Positions 27,027-35,817 of a DNA stretch of 64,000 nt are shown piece by piece. Made by a program: the position numbers and the translations under genes. Location: contig SHUT01000002.1 in the NCBI GenBank assembly GCA_009691255.1, positions 1-64,000 of the forward strand, written 5' to 3'. The DNA comes from Ilumatobacteraceae bacterium (GTDB taxonomy: Bacteria; Actinomycetota; Acidimicrobiia; Acidimicrobiales; Ilumatobacteraceae). The notes under the pieces were generated by a model, which saw nothing but the letters and a program-made list of their open reading frames with translations, had not been told where the DNA came from and made no database searches. How positions within the stretch are numbered: position 1 is the first letter of the stretch; every line of letters starts with the position of its first letter.

Positions 27027-29169
27027 AGGTTGAATATCGGTAGAGGTGACCGAGTGCAGTGACGGCGCGATTACCGCTGGCGTAGCACATGTGCCCAGTT
27101 TTCATAACACTTACTACGCCACTGTTTAGCGGGTCTGCCACAGCAAGCTCTGTGGCTACGAGAATTGGTTTATTAACTGAGACAATTAGGTCATGAGCCG
27201 CTTGAGCAAAACGCGCGTCTTGTCGTTCGTGGTAGGTCACAATTCGCTCGAGTCCGTGATCAGGGTAGTACGAGCCCTCGCGCATTAGACGTGCCTGGTT
27301 GGCCTGAATACCAAGCCCGAGATAAATGATGGCGTCAACACTGTCGTGCTGTGCGATTAATGCCATCACCTCTGGGATGGTGTCACGAACTTCTCCACCA
27401 GCGCAATCAACAGGATTATTTTTGCTCCATCGTGGTGGCAGTTTTTGATCGATTGAGGCTTTCAAATCGTCAGGCAATTCGCCAAGTACGAGCAAGCCAT
27501 CGCGAGCAATTGCATCGGCAGTGACAACGCCCCATCCCCCCGCGGTTGTTAGTACCACAACGCGCGGTCCTCGTGGCAAAGGTTGCGTAGCAAACGTTGC
27601 AGCCGCCTCGAAGGCCTCTTCAACAGTTGCGGCACGCGAAATACCCCACTGTCGGCATGCACCGTCAAAGATTGCATCATCTGCGGCTAATGCACCAGTG
27701 TGGCTAGCAGCAGCCATCGCGCCCATTTGCGTAGCACCCCCTTTGACCAGCACAACCGGCGTCGAGGGCACTGTTGCTCCGATGCGTTGCATCAGCTCAC
27801 GCCCATCTGTGATGCCTTCTACATAGGCAAGCGAAACTTTTGTTTCAGCATCAGTTGCATAAAATTCCAACAGATCTGCCACTCCTAAAGACGCCGCATT
27901 ACCTGCCGACACAGCTCGACTGATTCCGACCCCGGTTTGGCGCGCGTAGTTCAAAAAACTCGACACAAAGTTTCCGCTTTGACTAGCGACTGCGATTGTT
28001 CCGCGTGGTGGGTAGGGCGCCACAATTTGCGCACACAAATTGACTGGAGTCGAAACCACTCCTTGACCGTTGGGACCAGCCATCAAGATGCCAAGTTCGT
28101 CCGCCACGCGCACGAGTTCAGCTTCATCTAGTCGTCCCTGCGCGCCAGCTTCTCCGTACCCAGCAGACGTCAAGAAAGCAGCCTTGACTCCCTTGCGTGC
28201 ACATGCTCGCAGTAGTTCAAGGTTGGCAGAGGCAGGCGTACACACAAATACAAGATCAATAGCATCATCGGGAAGTGTGGCGATGTCAGTGACTGTTTTA
28301 ATCCCGAGAACTTCTTCGCCTTGAAGATTTGTGCCAAAAACCGCACCCTGGTAACCACTCGCTAAAATATTATGAAGCGAAACGAAACCAAACTTGCCAG
28401 GATGACTTGATGCTCCCGCAACTAAGACACCTCGTGGTTCGAACAACGCCAGAAATTGTTCTGTTGTAAATGTCGCGCGTCTTGCCGTGTCGCGCGTTTG
28501 ACGTACACCCAGTTCTACGAGGCCATCAACAGCCAACACAGAACCGTCTGATTGCACGATTAGTGGATTGATGTCGATAGACAAAACGTCTTGACGACTA
28601 CACGCAAGATCAGAAAGTCCCGTTAAAATTTCAGCCAGTTGGTTTTGATCTACCGCCGCCTCACCCCGAAAAGCTCCTAGAAGTTTCTGGGACCGAATCT
28701 GTCGAATCATGGCAACGGCGTCACCCTCTTGTAGCGGAGCGGGCCTAAAGACAACATCGGCGATCGCTTCGGCAAGTACCCCACCAACCCCCAACATGAC
28801 CGTCGGGCCAAACTGGGGATCAACAAGCACGCCGGCAATCAGTTCGCGAGCACCCGACACCATTGCCGATACCAATAGATGTACTTCGCCGTCTTGGGGA
28901 GTTGCTTTGGCTAGTAAATCTTGTGCGGCCTGCACGCAATCAGATTCAGACATCACTCGCAGTCGCACTAATCCGCGCTCGGTCTTGTGTGCAACATTGT
29001 CGCCTCCGAGTTTGACTACCACCGGAAAACCCATTTGTGTCGCGGCCTGAGCAGCTTGGATGGCAGTAAGTACACGTTGTTGGGCAGCAAACGGTATGCC
29101 GCTGGAGCTCAGCAGGATGCGAGAATCAAATTCAGACAAGGTATGAGAAGGACTAGACACAGGACACAA
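27007..29169 (-). CDS. ADP-forming acetyl-CoA synthetase / acyl-CoA synthetase family
   Basis: 720 aa; ATP-grasp 'FPVVVKLGGDNVAHKTERGLV' followed by CoA-binding 'RGVLVAGASSHPGKFGFVSLHNIL'. Confidence 0.9.
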   Translation of the reverse strand: MCPVSSPSHTLSEFDSRILLSSSGIPFAAQQRVLTAIQAAQAATQMGFPVVVKLGGDNVAHKTERGLVRLRVMSESDCVQAAQDLLAKATPQDGEVHLLVSAMVSGARELIAGVLVDPQFGPTVMLGVGGVLAEAIADVVFRPAPLQEGDAVAMIRQIRSQKLLGAFRGEAAVDQNQLAEILTGLSDLACSRQDVLSIDINPLIVQSDGSVLAVDGLVELGVRQTRDTARRATFTTEQFLALFEPRGVLVAGASSHPGKFGFVSLHNILASGYQGAVFGTNLQGEEVLGIKTVTDIATLPDDAIDLVFVCTPASANLELLRACARKGVKAAFLTSAGYGEAGAQGRLDEAELVRVADELGILMAGPNGQGVVSTPVNLCAQIVAPYPPRGTIAVASQSGNFVSSFLNYARQTGVGISRAVSAGNAASLGVADLLEFYATDAETKVSLAYVEGITDGRELMQRIGATVPSTPVVLVKGGATQMGAMAAASHTGALAADDAIFDGACRQWGISRAATVEEAFEAAATFATQPLPRGPRVVVLTTAGGWGVVTADAIARDGLLVLGELPDDLKASIDQKLPPRWSKNNPVDCAGGEVRDTIPEVMALIAQHDSVDAIIYLGLGIQANQARLMREGSYYPDHGLERIVTYHERQDARFAQAAHDLIVSVNKPILVATELAVADPLNSGVVSVMKTGHMCYASGNRAVTALGHLYRYSTFVGKAD

Positions 29170-29212
29170 CCGTACTCAATACGGTGCTCAAAACAGTGCC
29201 TTGCAAAAGCGC

Positions 29213-29851
29213 TTAGCCAATTAACGCTGACTTAAAAAAGGACAGCACATGATCGCGGTGTTCAGCGATGTGTTCTTTTGTAAGTGCATCATCGTCGATT
29301 AAGCCATCGATAAAAGCCGCATCACTGAAATACGTCAGAATCGCCCCGTAACCAGTAATTAAGAGATGTCGCGAATTGTGGCGTTTAAAGACCCCTGCTT
29401 CCATCTGTGCGTCGAAGTATGCAGATGCAGCATCGAACAATGGTCTCAATACGGCGGCAAGATCAATGCCAGGATGTGTTCCTCCATCAAGAGCCTCGCG
29501 TCTCATCATGCGTACGTAGTCAGGTGTGTCTTCAAAAAGTTGAAACCCAGCGTTTAGAACTAACTCCACTTTGGCCCAGCCAAGAGCCCGATCAGCAACA
29601 GCGATGTCAAGGTGTTCCAGCCAATCAGCCAGAAGCTTCTCAAAGACTTCGGCGTAGAGCGCTTCTTTGCTGGCGAAATGATGCAAAAGACTTGGTCGCC
29701 TTATACCCACGCCCGCGGCAATGTCGTTTAGGGACGTACCGTCGTATCCAGACTCGGCAAAACAGCGCAATGACTCGGCGATGATCAGTTCTCTAGTTGA
29801 ACGAGCGTCGTCTTCGGCTCGATTATTGCTGAATGAAGAGGCTTGGGACAT
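29213..29851 (-). CDS. TetR/AcrR-family transcriptional regulator
   Basis: 212 aa; 'STRELIIAESLRCFAESGYDGTSLNDIAAGVGIRRPSLLHHFASKEALYAEVF'. Confidence 0.94.
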   Translation of the reverse strand: MSQASSFSNNRAEDDARSTRELIIAESLRCFAESGYDGTSLNDIAAGVGIRRPSLLHHFASKEALYAEVFEKLLADWLEHLDIAVADRALGWAKVELVLNAGFQLFEDTPDYVRMMRREALDGGTHPGIDLAAVLRPLFDAASAYFDAQMEAGVFKRHNSRHLLITGYGAILTYFSDAAFIDGLIDDDALTKEHIAEHRDHVLSFFKSALIG

Positions 29852-29875
29852 AGCCCTAAATCTAGCGCAAGATAC

Positions 29876-29893
29876 CTACCTACTGGTAGGTAG
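29876..29893. promoter_or_regulatory. inverted repeat CTACCTAC-TG-GTAGGTAG, candidate TetR operator
   Basis: 8-bp perfect arms, 2-bp spacer, between divergent TetR (start 29851) and desaturase (start 29911). Confidence 0.75.
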
Positions 29894-29910
29894 TGCGCTA
29901 TTGTTACCTC

Positions 29911-30666
29911 ATGAGCGGAATCTTAAAGTCATTATTGGTCGGTTCAGTCGCCGGAATCATTGTCATGGCGCTTGCCAATATCTGCACCACTGTGTATCTT
30001 CATCGCGCCTTGAGCCATCGTGCCCTGACGCTTAAAAAGCCGGTCGCAATGGTGTTTAGGTTTGTCATCTGGGTGTCAACTGGCATTAAAGCCAAAGAGT
30101 GGGTGGCGGTGCATCGCAAACATCATGCCTTCACCGATGTCGAGGGAGATCCGCACTCCCCTGTGCTGCACGGCTGGAAAACAGTTCAGATAAAAAACGT
30201 GGCAATGTATCGCAAAAGCGTTCAGGACCCACAGACGATCGCTAAGTACGCACGAGACCTGCCAGACGACCGCTGGGATCGCTATTTCTTTTCGCACAAC
30301 AAGACCGGACTTGGTTTAGGAATTGCATTTCTGATCGTGGTGCTTGGTCCCTTGGCTGGAATCGTGGCGGCTTTGGTTCATCTCAACGTGTACTTGGCAG
30401 GATCAGCGGCAGTGAACGCGATGGGTCATCATTTTGGTCGTCGCCCCCACCCAAATCAAGCAACAAATCTGCAGTGGCTGGCATTCATCACGATGGGCGA
30501 AGGATTGCACAACAATCACCACGCCGCACCTTCTTCCCCGCGGTTATCTCATCGCTGGTATCAAATTGATCCAGGTTGGTGGGTGATTCGAACATTGACG
30601 ATATTACGTCTTGCCAAAGTTCGGTTCTCCGATATTCGTCTGATTCCCAAGACCACACCCGCTTAG
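29911..30666 (+). CDS. acyl-CoA/fatty acid desaturase
   Basis: His boxes 'HRALSHRAL', 'HRKHHAFTD', 'HNNHHAAP'. Confidence 0.93.
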   Translation: MSGILKSLLVGSVAGIIVMALANICTTVYLHRALSHRALTLKKPVAMVFRFVIWVSTGIKAKEWVAVHRKHHAFTDVEGDPHSPVLHGWKTVQIKNVAMYRKSVQDPQTIAKYARDLPDDRWDRYFFSHNKTGLGLGIAFLIVVLGPLAGIVAALVHLNVYLAGSAAVNAMGHHFGRRPHPNQATNLQWLAFITMGEGLHNNHHAAPSSPRLSHRWYQIDPGWWVIRTLTILRLAKVRFSDIRLIPKTTPA

Positions 30667-30735
30667 AATTTAAATCACTGGGATCTGAGGCCGTTGGTAA
30701 CAGTTGACATTAGTCCAAGGGATTATCATTCGTAA

Positions 30736-32700
30736 ATGCCCCACAAGTTGACGCCAGATCAAGATGCTCTGGCAGTGTCGGTGATTCGTGGATTAGCTAT
30801 GGACGCGCCACTTGCCGCCAAGAGCGGTCACCAAGGTACGGCGATGGCGTTGGCGCCACTCGCCCATGTGTTGTACAGCAGGGTTCTCAAACACTCTCCC
30901 CAGAATTCTGGATGGAAGAATCGCGATCGTTTTATTTTGTCTGGCGGTCATGCGTCGATTCTGCAGTACGCATTGCTTTTCTTGTCGGGCTACGGACTCG
31001 AAATTGAAGACATAAAACAGTTTCGTCAGTGGCAGTCAGCAACACCAGGGCATCCAGAGGTGGGTCATACTGCGGGCGTTGAAGTCACAACCGGACCGTT
31101 GGGTCAAGGTTTTGCTAACGCCGTCGGAATGGCGATTGCTGAGTCACATCTGCAAGCTCGCTACGGATCAGCGCTGCAAGATCACACGATGTATGTCATC
31201 GCCGGCGATGGATGTTTTATGGAAGGTGTCAGCCACGAAGCGGCTTCGCTTGCTGGTCATCTGGGGTTAGACAATCTTGTCTGCATATTTGACGATAATA
31301 AAATCACGATTGATGGGTCGACATCTTTGTCATGTTCAGACGATGTGCGCATGCGATTTAATAGTTACGGCTGGAACGTCATTGATGCCGGAGACATTGC
31401 CAATGATCTAGACGCTCTTGAAAAAGTTTTAATCTCGGCACGCGATCACCGTGGAGCACCCACGCTTATCGTGCTACGCACCCACATTGGTTATCCGTCT
31501 CCCGATCACACAGACAATCACGAAGCTCATGCCAACCCGTTTAACGCTTCACATGTAACTAGCACCAAGGACGTGATGGCTATCCCTGACGAGCCATTCT
31601 GGGCTCCGGATGACCTGGTCAATGCGTACCGAACACATTGTGAGGCCCGAGGTCAAGCGTTTGTGGATGAATGGAATCAAGCCAGCACGCCAGAACAGCA
31701 TGCTGATTTTGAGCGCGTTTATTCACTAGAACCAACTGACGGATGGAAGTCAAAACTTCCACAATTTGATAGTTCGTCAATGCTCGCTACGCGTCAAGCA
31801 TTTCAAAAAATTCTCGAGGCATCGGTCGAGGCATTACCGACAGTGATTTCTGGCGCTGCCGACTTAACCGGCAACACTGGCACCAAAATTGGTGGGGCGG
31901 AGGCCTTTAGCGCCGCAAACCCCGCAGGGAGACAGGTTTATTACGGTATTCGCGAGCATGCTATGGGTAGTGCATTGGTTGGTATGGCAATGCACGGAGG
32001 CGTTCTGCCTGTCGCAGGTACGTTTTTTGTTTTTGCTGATTACATGCGTCCAGCCATTCGTTTGGCTGCGCTATCGCAAGCAAAATGCATCTTTGTCTTT
32101 AGTCACGACTCAGTGGGCGCTGGCGAAGACGGCCCAACACATCAACCAGTTGAGCATCTCTCTACGCTTCGCGCAATCCCAGGCTTGCAAGTAATTAGAC
32201 CAGCCGACCAAAACGAGACGCGCGAAGCATGGATCGCAGCAGTAGAGCACGACGGCCCAACAGCGATTATCTTGAGTAGACAAAATGTGCCGTCAATCAC
32301 TGATGGATCTGCTGTTGAACGTGGTGGCGCAATTGTGCACGACGTCGCCTCCCCTGCTGTGGTAATCGTTGCAACCGGAACTGAAGTCTCTGTAGCACTG
32401 GAAGCTTCTAGTGCTCTTGCTCAACGCAATATACAGGCCCGAGTTGTGTCATTGCCGTCCTGGGATCGGCTTGAGAAACAAACGCCACAATTCAAGGAGA
32501 GCCTCTTCCCTGTTGGAGTACCTGTGGTTAGCGTCGAAGCAGCCAGCACTTTTGGTTGGGCGCGTTGGGCTACTGCCAGCGTAGGCATTGACCGATTTGG
32601 GGCAAGTGCACCCGGCTCTTTAGTGCTCGACAAGTTAGGCATCAACGCAACTCATGTTGTCGACGTGGTGAGCGGTGTCCTAGATCAAGGCAGTCGATGA
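30736..32700 (+). CDS. tkt: transketolase
   Basis: 654 aa; 'GPLGQGFANAVGMAIAE', 'GDGCFMEGVSHEAASLAGHLGLDNLVCIFDDNKI', 'HDSVGAGEDGPTHQPVEHL'. Confidence 0.96.
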   Translation: MPHKLTPDQDALAVSVIRGLAMDAPLAAKSGHQGTAMALAPLAHVLYSRVLKHSPQNSGWKNRDRFILSGGHASILQYALLFLSGYGLEIEDIKQFRQWQSATPGHPEVGHTAGVEVTTGPLGQGFANAVGMAIAESHLQARYGSALQDHTMYVIAGDGCFMEGVSHEAASLAGHLGLDNLVCIFDDNKITIDGSTSLSCSDDVRMRFNSYGWNVIDAGDIANDLDALEKVLISARDHRGAPTLIVLRTHIGYPSPDHTDNHEAHANPFNASHVTSTKDVMAIPDEPFWAPDDLVNAYRTHCEARGQAFVDEWNQASTPEQHADFERVYSLEPTDGWKSKLPQFDSSSMLATRQAFQKILEASVEALPTVISGAADLTGNTGTKIGGAEAFSAANPAGRQVYYGIREHAMGSALVGMAMHGGVLPVAGTFFVFADYMRPAIRLAALSQAKCIFVFSHDSVGAGEDGPTHQPVEHLSTLRAIPGLQVIRPADQNETREAWIAAVEHDGPTAIILSRQNVPSITDGSAVERGGAIVHDVASPAVVIVATGTEVSVALEASSALAQRNIQARVVSLPSWDRLEKQTPQFKESLFPVGVPVVSVEAASTFGWARWATASVGIDRFGASAPGSLVLDKLGINATHVVDVVSGVLDQGSR

Positions 32701-33806
32701 GCGATTGCCTGCATCGTTTGTTTGCTGAGCAAGGCCAGAGTCCGTGGCTTGACAATTTGCAGCGGGGCTACATCACGTCTGGACATCTTGATGCGATTAT
32801 TAACACTGGTATTCGTGGTCTGACATCAAACCCAACAATCTTTCAAAAAGCAATCCAAGGTTCTGCTGACTACGACGAACAATTTGCTAGTGCGACCGCC
32901 GCCGGAATGTCTACGCTTGATGCTTATTGGGATCTAGTTACAAAAGACATCGACGGCGCGCTGGATGCTTTTGAGCCACTGTATGAATCAAGTTTAGGTC
33001 TTGATGGATTCGTTAGCGTGGAAGTAGATCCCTCTCTTGCCAATGACGGTACAGCAACTTTGGCGGCGGCTCAAGAACTGCATAACCGCATTTCAAGACC
33101 AAATGTGATGATTAAGATTCCGGCCACAATTGAAGGGATCCCTGCAATTGAGTCGATGATCGCGCAGGGATGCAATGTCAACGTGACCTTAATATTTAGT
33201 TTGGAACGGTATCAACAAGTTATGGACGCCTACATCTCTGGTCTAGAGAAAAGGTTGGTCCTGAAACTGCCGATCTCAACTATCTCCAGTGTGGCAAGTT
33301 TTTTTATTAGTCGAGTTGACACAGAAATCGATCGTCGACTCGAAGCGATAGCAACACCTAACGCACTATCGTTGTGCGGAACCGCGGCAATCTCGCAAGC
33401 ACGACTCGCCTACCAATTATTCGAGCAAACATTCAAAAGTGCGAGATGGAAAAAACTTGCTCAGAACGGGGCTCAAATGCAACGACCTCTCTGGGCATCA
33501 ACTTCGACGAAGAACGTGGCGTACCCTGACACCATGTATGTTGACGAGTTGATTGGACCTCATACCGTCAACACGCTCCCAGAGGCCACCCTTGCTGCTT
33601 TTGTCCAACGAGGCACGGTTGAGTGCACAATTACTGCCGACCTTGATGGTGCGCGTGAGCGTTGGGGCGCCTTGGGTGCTTGTGGCGTTCAGGTCGATGA
33701 TGTTGCTGCGGTACTCGAGCGCGAAGGTGTGTCTTCGTTTCAAAAAAGCTTTGATGAGTTAATGACAGCTCTCTCCACCAAGGCACTAAACACTAAAGAG
33801 TCGTGA
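32697..33806 (+). CDS. tal: transaldolase
   Basis: 369 aa; 'GITSNPTIFQKAI'-type motif 'GIRGLTSNPTIFQKAIQGSADYDEQ', 'NVMIKIPATIEGIPAIESMIAQGCNVNVTLIFSLERY'. Confidence 0.95.
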   Translation: MSDCLHRLFAEQGQSPWLDNLQRGYITSGHLDAIINTGIRGLTSNPTIFQKAIQGSADYDEQFASATAAGMSTLDAYWDLVTKDIDGALDAFEPLYESSLGLDGFVSVEVDPSLANDGTATLAAAQELHNRISRPNVMIKIPATIEGIPAIESMIAQGCNVNVTLIFSLERYQQVMDAYISGLEKRLVLKLPISTISSVASFFISRVDTEIDRRLEAIATPNALSLCGTAAISQARLAYQLFEQTFKSARWKKLAQNGAQMQRPLWASTSTKNVAYPDTMYVDELIGPHTVNTLPEATLAAFVQRGTVECTITADLDGARERWGALGACGVQVDDVAAVLEREGVSSFQKSFDELMTALSTKALNTKES

Positions 33807-33810
33807 ACTG

Positions 33811-34782
33811 ATGCCAGCAGCTCGCCATCCTCGTGACCAAAAACTGCTCGATAAATTGATAGCAACCGTGCACCGTCTCAGCGAGGCCAACACAGGAACA
33901 CTCGACTTGAAAATCGCGTCTTCAGCACTTGATGAAATGGCTGAGGCCTTTGCAATGTTTGCCCCTTATCGTGACAGTCCCAAAGTGACTATTTTTGGAT
34001 CTGCTCGCACTACTGCGAGCGATCCGCTCTATGACCTCACCGCTCAGGTTGCCAGAAAAATGGCTGATAATGGATGGATGGTTGTCACCGGTGCAGGACC
34101 CGGAATCATGGAGGCCGGAATGCTCGGGGCTGGTCGCCAAAACTCTATTGGCGTGTCAATACGTTTGCCCTTTGAGACTTCGGCAAACCCGATCATTGAA
34201 GGTGACGACAAATACGTCAGCATGCAATATTTTTTCACCCGCAAGCTGATGTTGCTCAAAGAATCGCGAGCGTTTCTGTGTTTGCCTGGTGGTTTTGGAA
34301 CCCTCGACGAAATGTTTGAGCTCTTGACTTTGATGCAGACCGGAAAGGGCGTTCTTGCTCCAACCGTCCTGCTCGATCTGCCGGGTGACCCATTTTGGGA
34401 AGGCGTCTCGAAGTTCATTAACAGTGAACTGATTCCGCGTCGGCTTGTCTCGGCGGCTGATCTTGAACTCTTCCGAGTGACCAACAGCGTCAACGAAGCG
34501 GTTGAAGAAATTATCGGGTTCTATTCGAACTACCACTCGTTGAGGTCTGTGCGAGATGTCCTTGTGATTAGATTGCAGCGCTCGCCCACTGCTGCCCAAT
34601 TAGGGAAGTTAAACGAACAGTTTGCTCATTTGTGCAGAAAGGGAACTATCAAGACAACTGGCCCTCTCAAGGTAGAGGTCAATGACGACGACTTCGTGCT
34701 TTTGCCACGAATATCCTTTTCATTTGGTGGACGCGAATTCGGAGAACTGCGAAGACTGATTAACGTCTTGAATACCTTTTAG
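33811..34782 (+). CDS. LOG-family / TIGR00730-type Rossmann-fold protein
   Basis: 323 aa; 'VTIFGSARTTASDPLY', 'VVTGAGPGIMEAGMLGA', 'FLCLPGGFGTLDEMFELLTLMQTGK'. Confidence 0.9.
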   Translation: MPAARHPRDQKLLDKLIATVHRLSEANTGTLDLKIASSALDEMAEAFAMFAPYRDSPKVTIFGSARTTASDPLYDLTAQVARKMADNGWMVVTGAGPGIMEAGMLGAGRQNSIGVSIRLPFETSANPIIEGDDKYVSMQYFFTRKLMLLKESRAFLCLPGGFGTLDEMFELLTLMQTGKGVLAPTVLLDLPGDPFWEGVSKFINSELIPRRLVSAADLELFRVTNSVNEAVEEIIGFYSNYHSLRSVRDVLVIRLQRSPTAAQLGKLNEQFAHLCRKGTIKTTGPLKVEVNDDDFVLLPRISFSFGGREFGELRRLINVLNTF

Positions 34783-34784
34783 GG

Positions 34785-34988
34785 CTAATGGAACTGGTAG
34801 TCGCCGGTTATACCGCGCAAAAGATGAAGCGCCTTTTCAACGGCTCGGCGAGCCTGGGTGAGTTTCTTTTCTTGATCGGGACGAGACGGATCATCGCCGC
34901 CTAGTGCATCACGAAGAACTGAGATAGCACGCTCTGACAATCTGTTCGAGATCGATTCAAGTTCACTTATTAGGTCATCATTGTTCAT
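34785..34988 (-). CDS. small hypothetical protein
   Basis: 67 aa; MNNDDLISELESISNRLSERAISVLRDALGG...; fills the gap between neighbours. Confidence 0.6.
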   Translation of the reverse strand: MNNDDLISELESISNRLSERAISVLRDALGGDDPSRPDQEKKLTQARRAVEKALHLLRGITGDYQFH

Positions 34989-35044
34989 CTACACACCCCT
35001 TCACTTTCTCGTATCTTTTGGGCTATACCGCACGAGAGCCTGTT

Positions 35045-35791
35045 ATGAGGGTAGTGTTTCATCTCGTGTCAATACCAGATGAACTTCATGAATGGATCAG
35101 TTTTGAGGATCCCGACGAACATCGGACCTGGATGATTGATGCCACCTATTTCCGTTCCAATTACAAGTGCATTTACGGCGAAGGTTGCAAAGGTGTTCTA
35201 GATGATGATGCAAGTAATCTCCAGCAAGGATGCTGCTCTTTTGGCGCCCACTTTGAAGGTGAAAAAGATTTAGCAACGGTGGTCGAGTCAAGCAAGCGTC
35301 TGACAAAGCGCAACTGGCAAAATAAAGACAAAATCAAGGACAAGGGCTGGAGCGTTACCGCTAAAGATGGCTCTACTAAGACTCGAGTCGTTGACGGGGG
35401 CTGCATCTTTCATAACAAGCCTGGCTTTGAGGGCGGAACTGGCTGTGCACTACATATCGGAGCAATGCAAGCCGGAGAACGCCCCATGGACTGGAAACCT
35501 GATGTCTGTTGGCAAGTTCCGGTACGCCTTGAAGAGCACGTCGAAGAAGACGGCCACATTCTTTCTGTGCTGCGCGAATGGAAACGGCGCGATTGGGGTA
35601 AGGGCGGTGCTGAATTCCATTGGTGGTGCACTGAATCAGCCGATGCGTACGTGGGTAAAGACCAGGCATTCATCACTCTTCAAGATGAAATCACCGAACT
35701 AGTCGGTAAAAATGTTTATAAGTTGATTGCGCAGCAACTGTCGGCTCCGTACGGAGTGCCTCTACCGCATCCGGCAATACGAAAAAAATAG
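35045..35791 (+). CDS. Cys-rich protein of unknown function (possible metal-binding, DUF3109/YkgJ-like)
   Basis: ~8 conserved-looking Cys: 'YKCIYGEGCKGV', 'QGCCSFGAHF', 'GGCIFHNK', 'GCALHIGAMQAG', 'DVCWQVPV', 'WWCTES'. Confidence 0.7.
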   Translation: MRVVFHLVSIPDELHEWISFEDPDEHRTWMIDATYFRSNYKCIYGEGCKGVLDDDASNLQQGCCSFGAHFEGEKDLATVVESSKRLTKRNWQNKDKIKDKGWSVTAKDGSTKTRVVDGGCIFHNKPGFEGGTGCALHIGAMQAGERPMDWKPDVCWQVPVRLEEHVEEDGHILSVLREWKRRDWGKGGAEFHWWCTESADAYVGKDQAFITLQDEITELVGKNVYKLIAQQLSAPYGVPLPHPAIRKK

Positions 35792-35817
35792 AATAACGCC
35801 AACATGGCGATGTTGTT

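Noticed and set aside
34044-34599. Two ~148-aa minus-strand ORFs opposite the LOG-family gene
   Set aside because: Antisense shadows of a strongly supported CDS.
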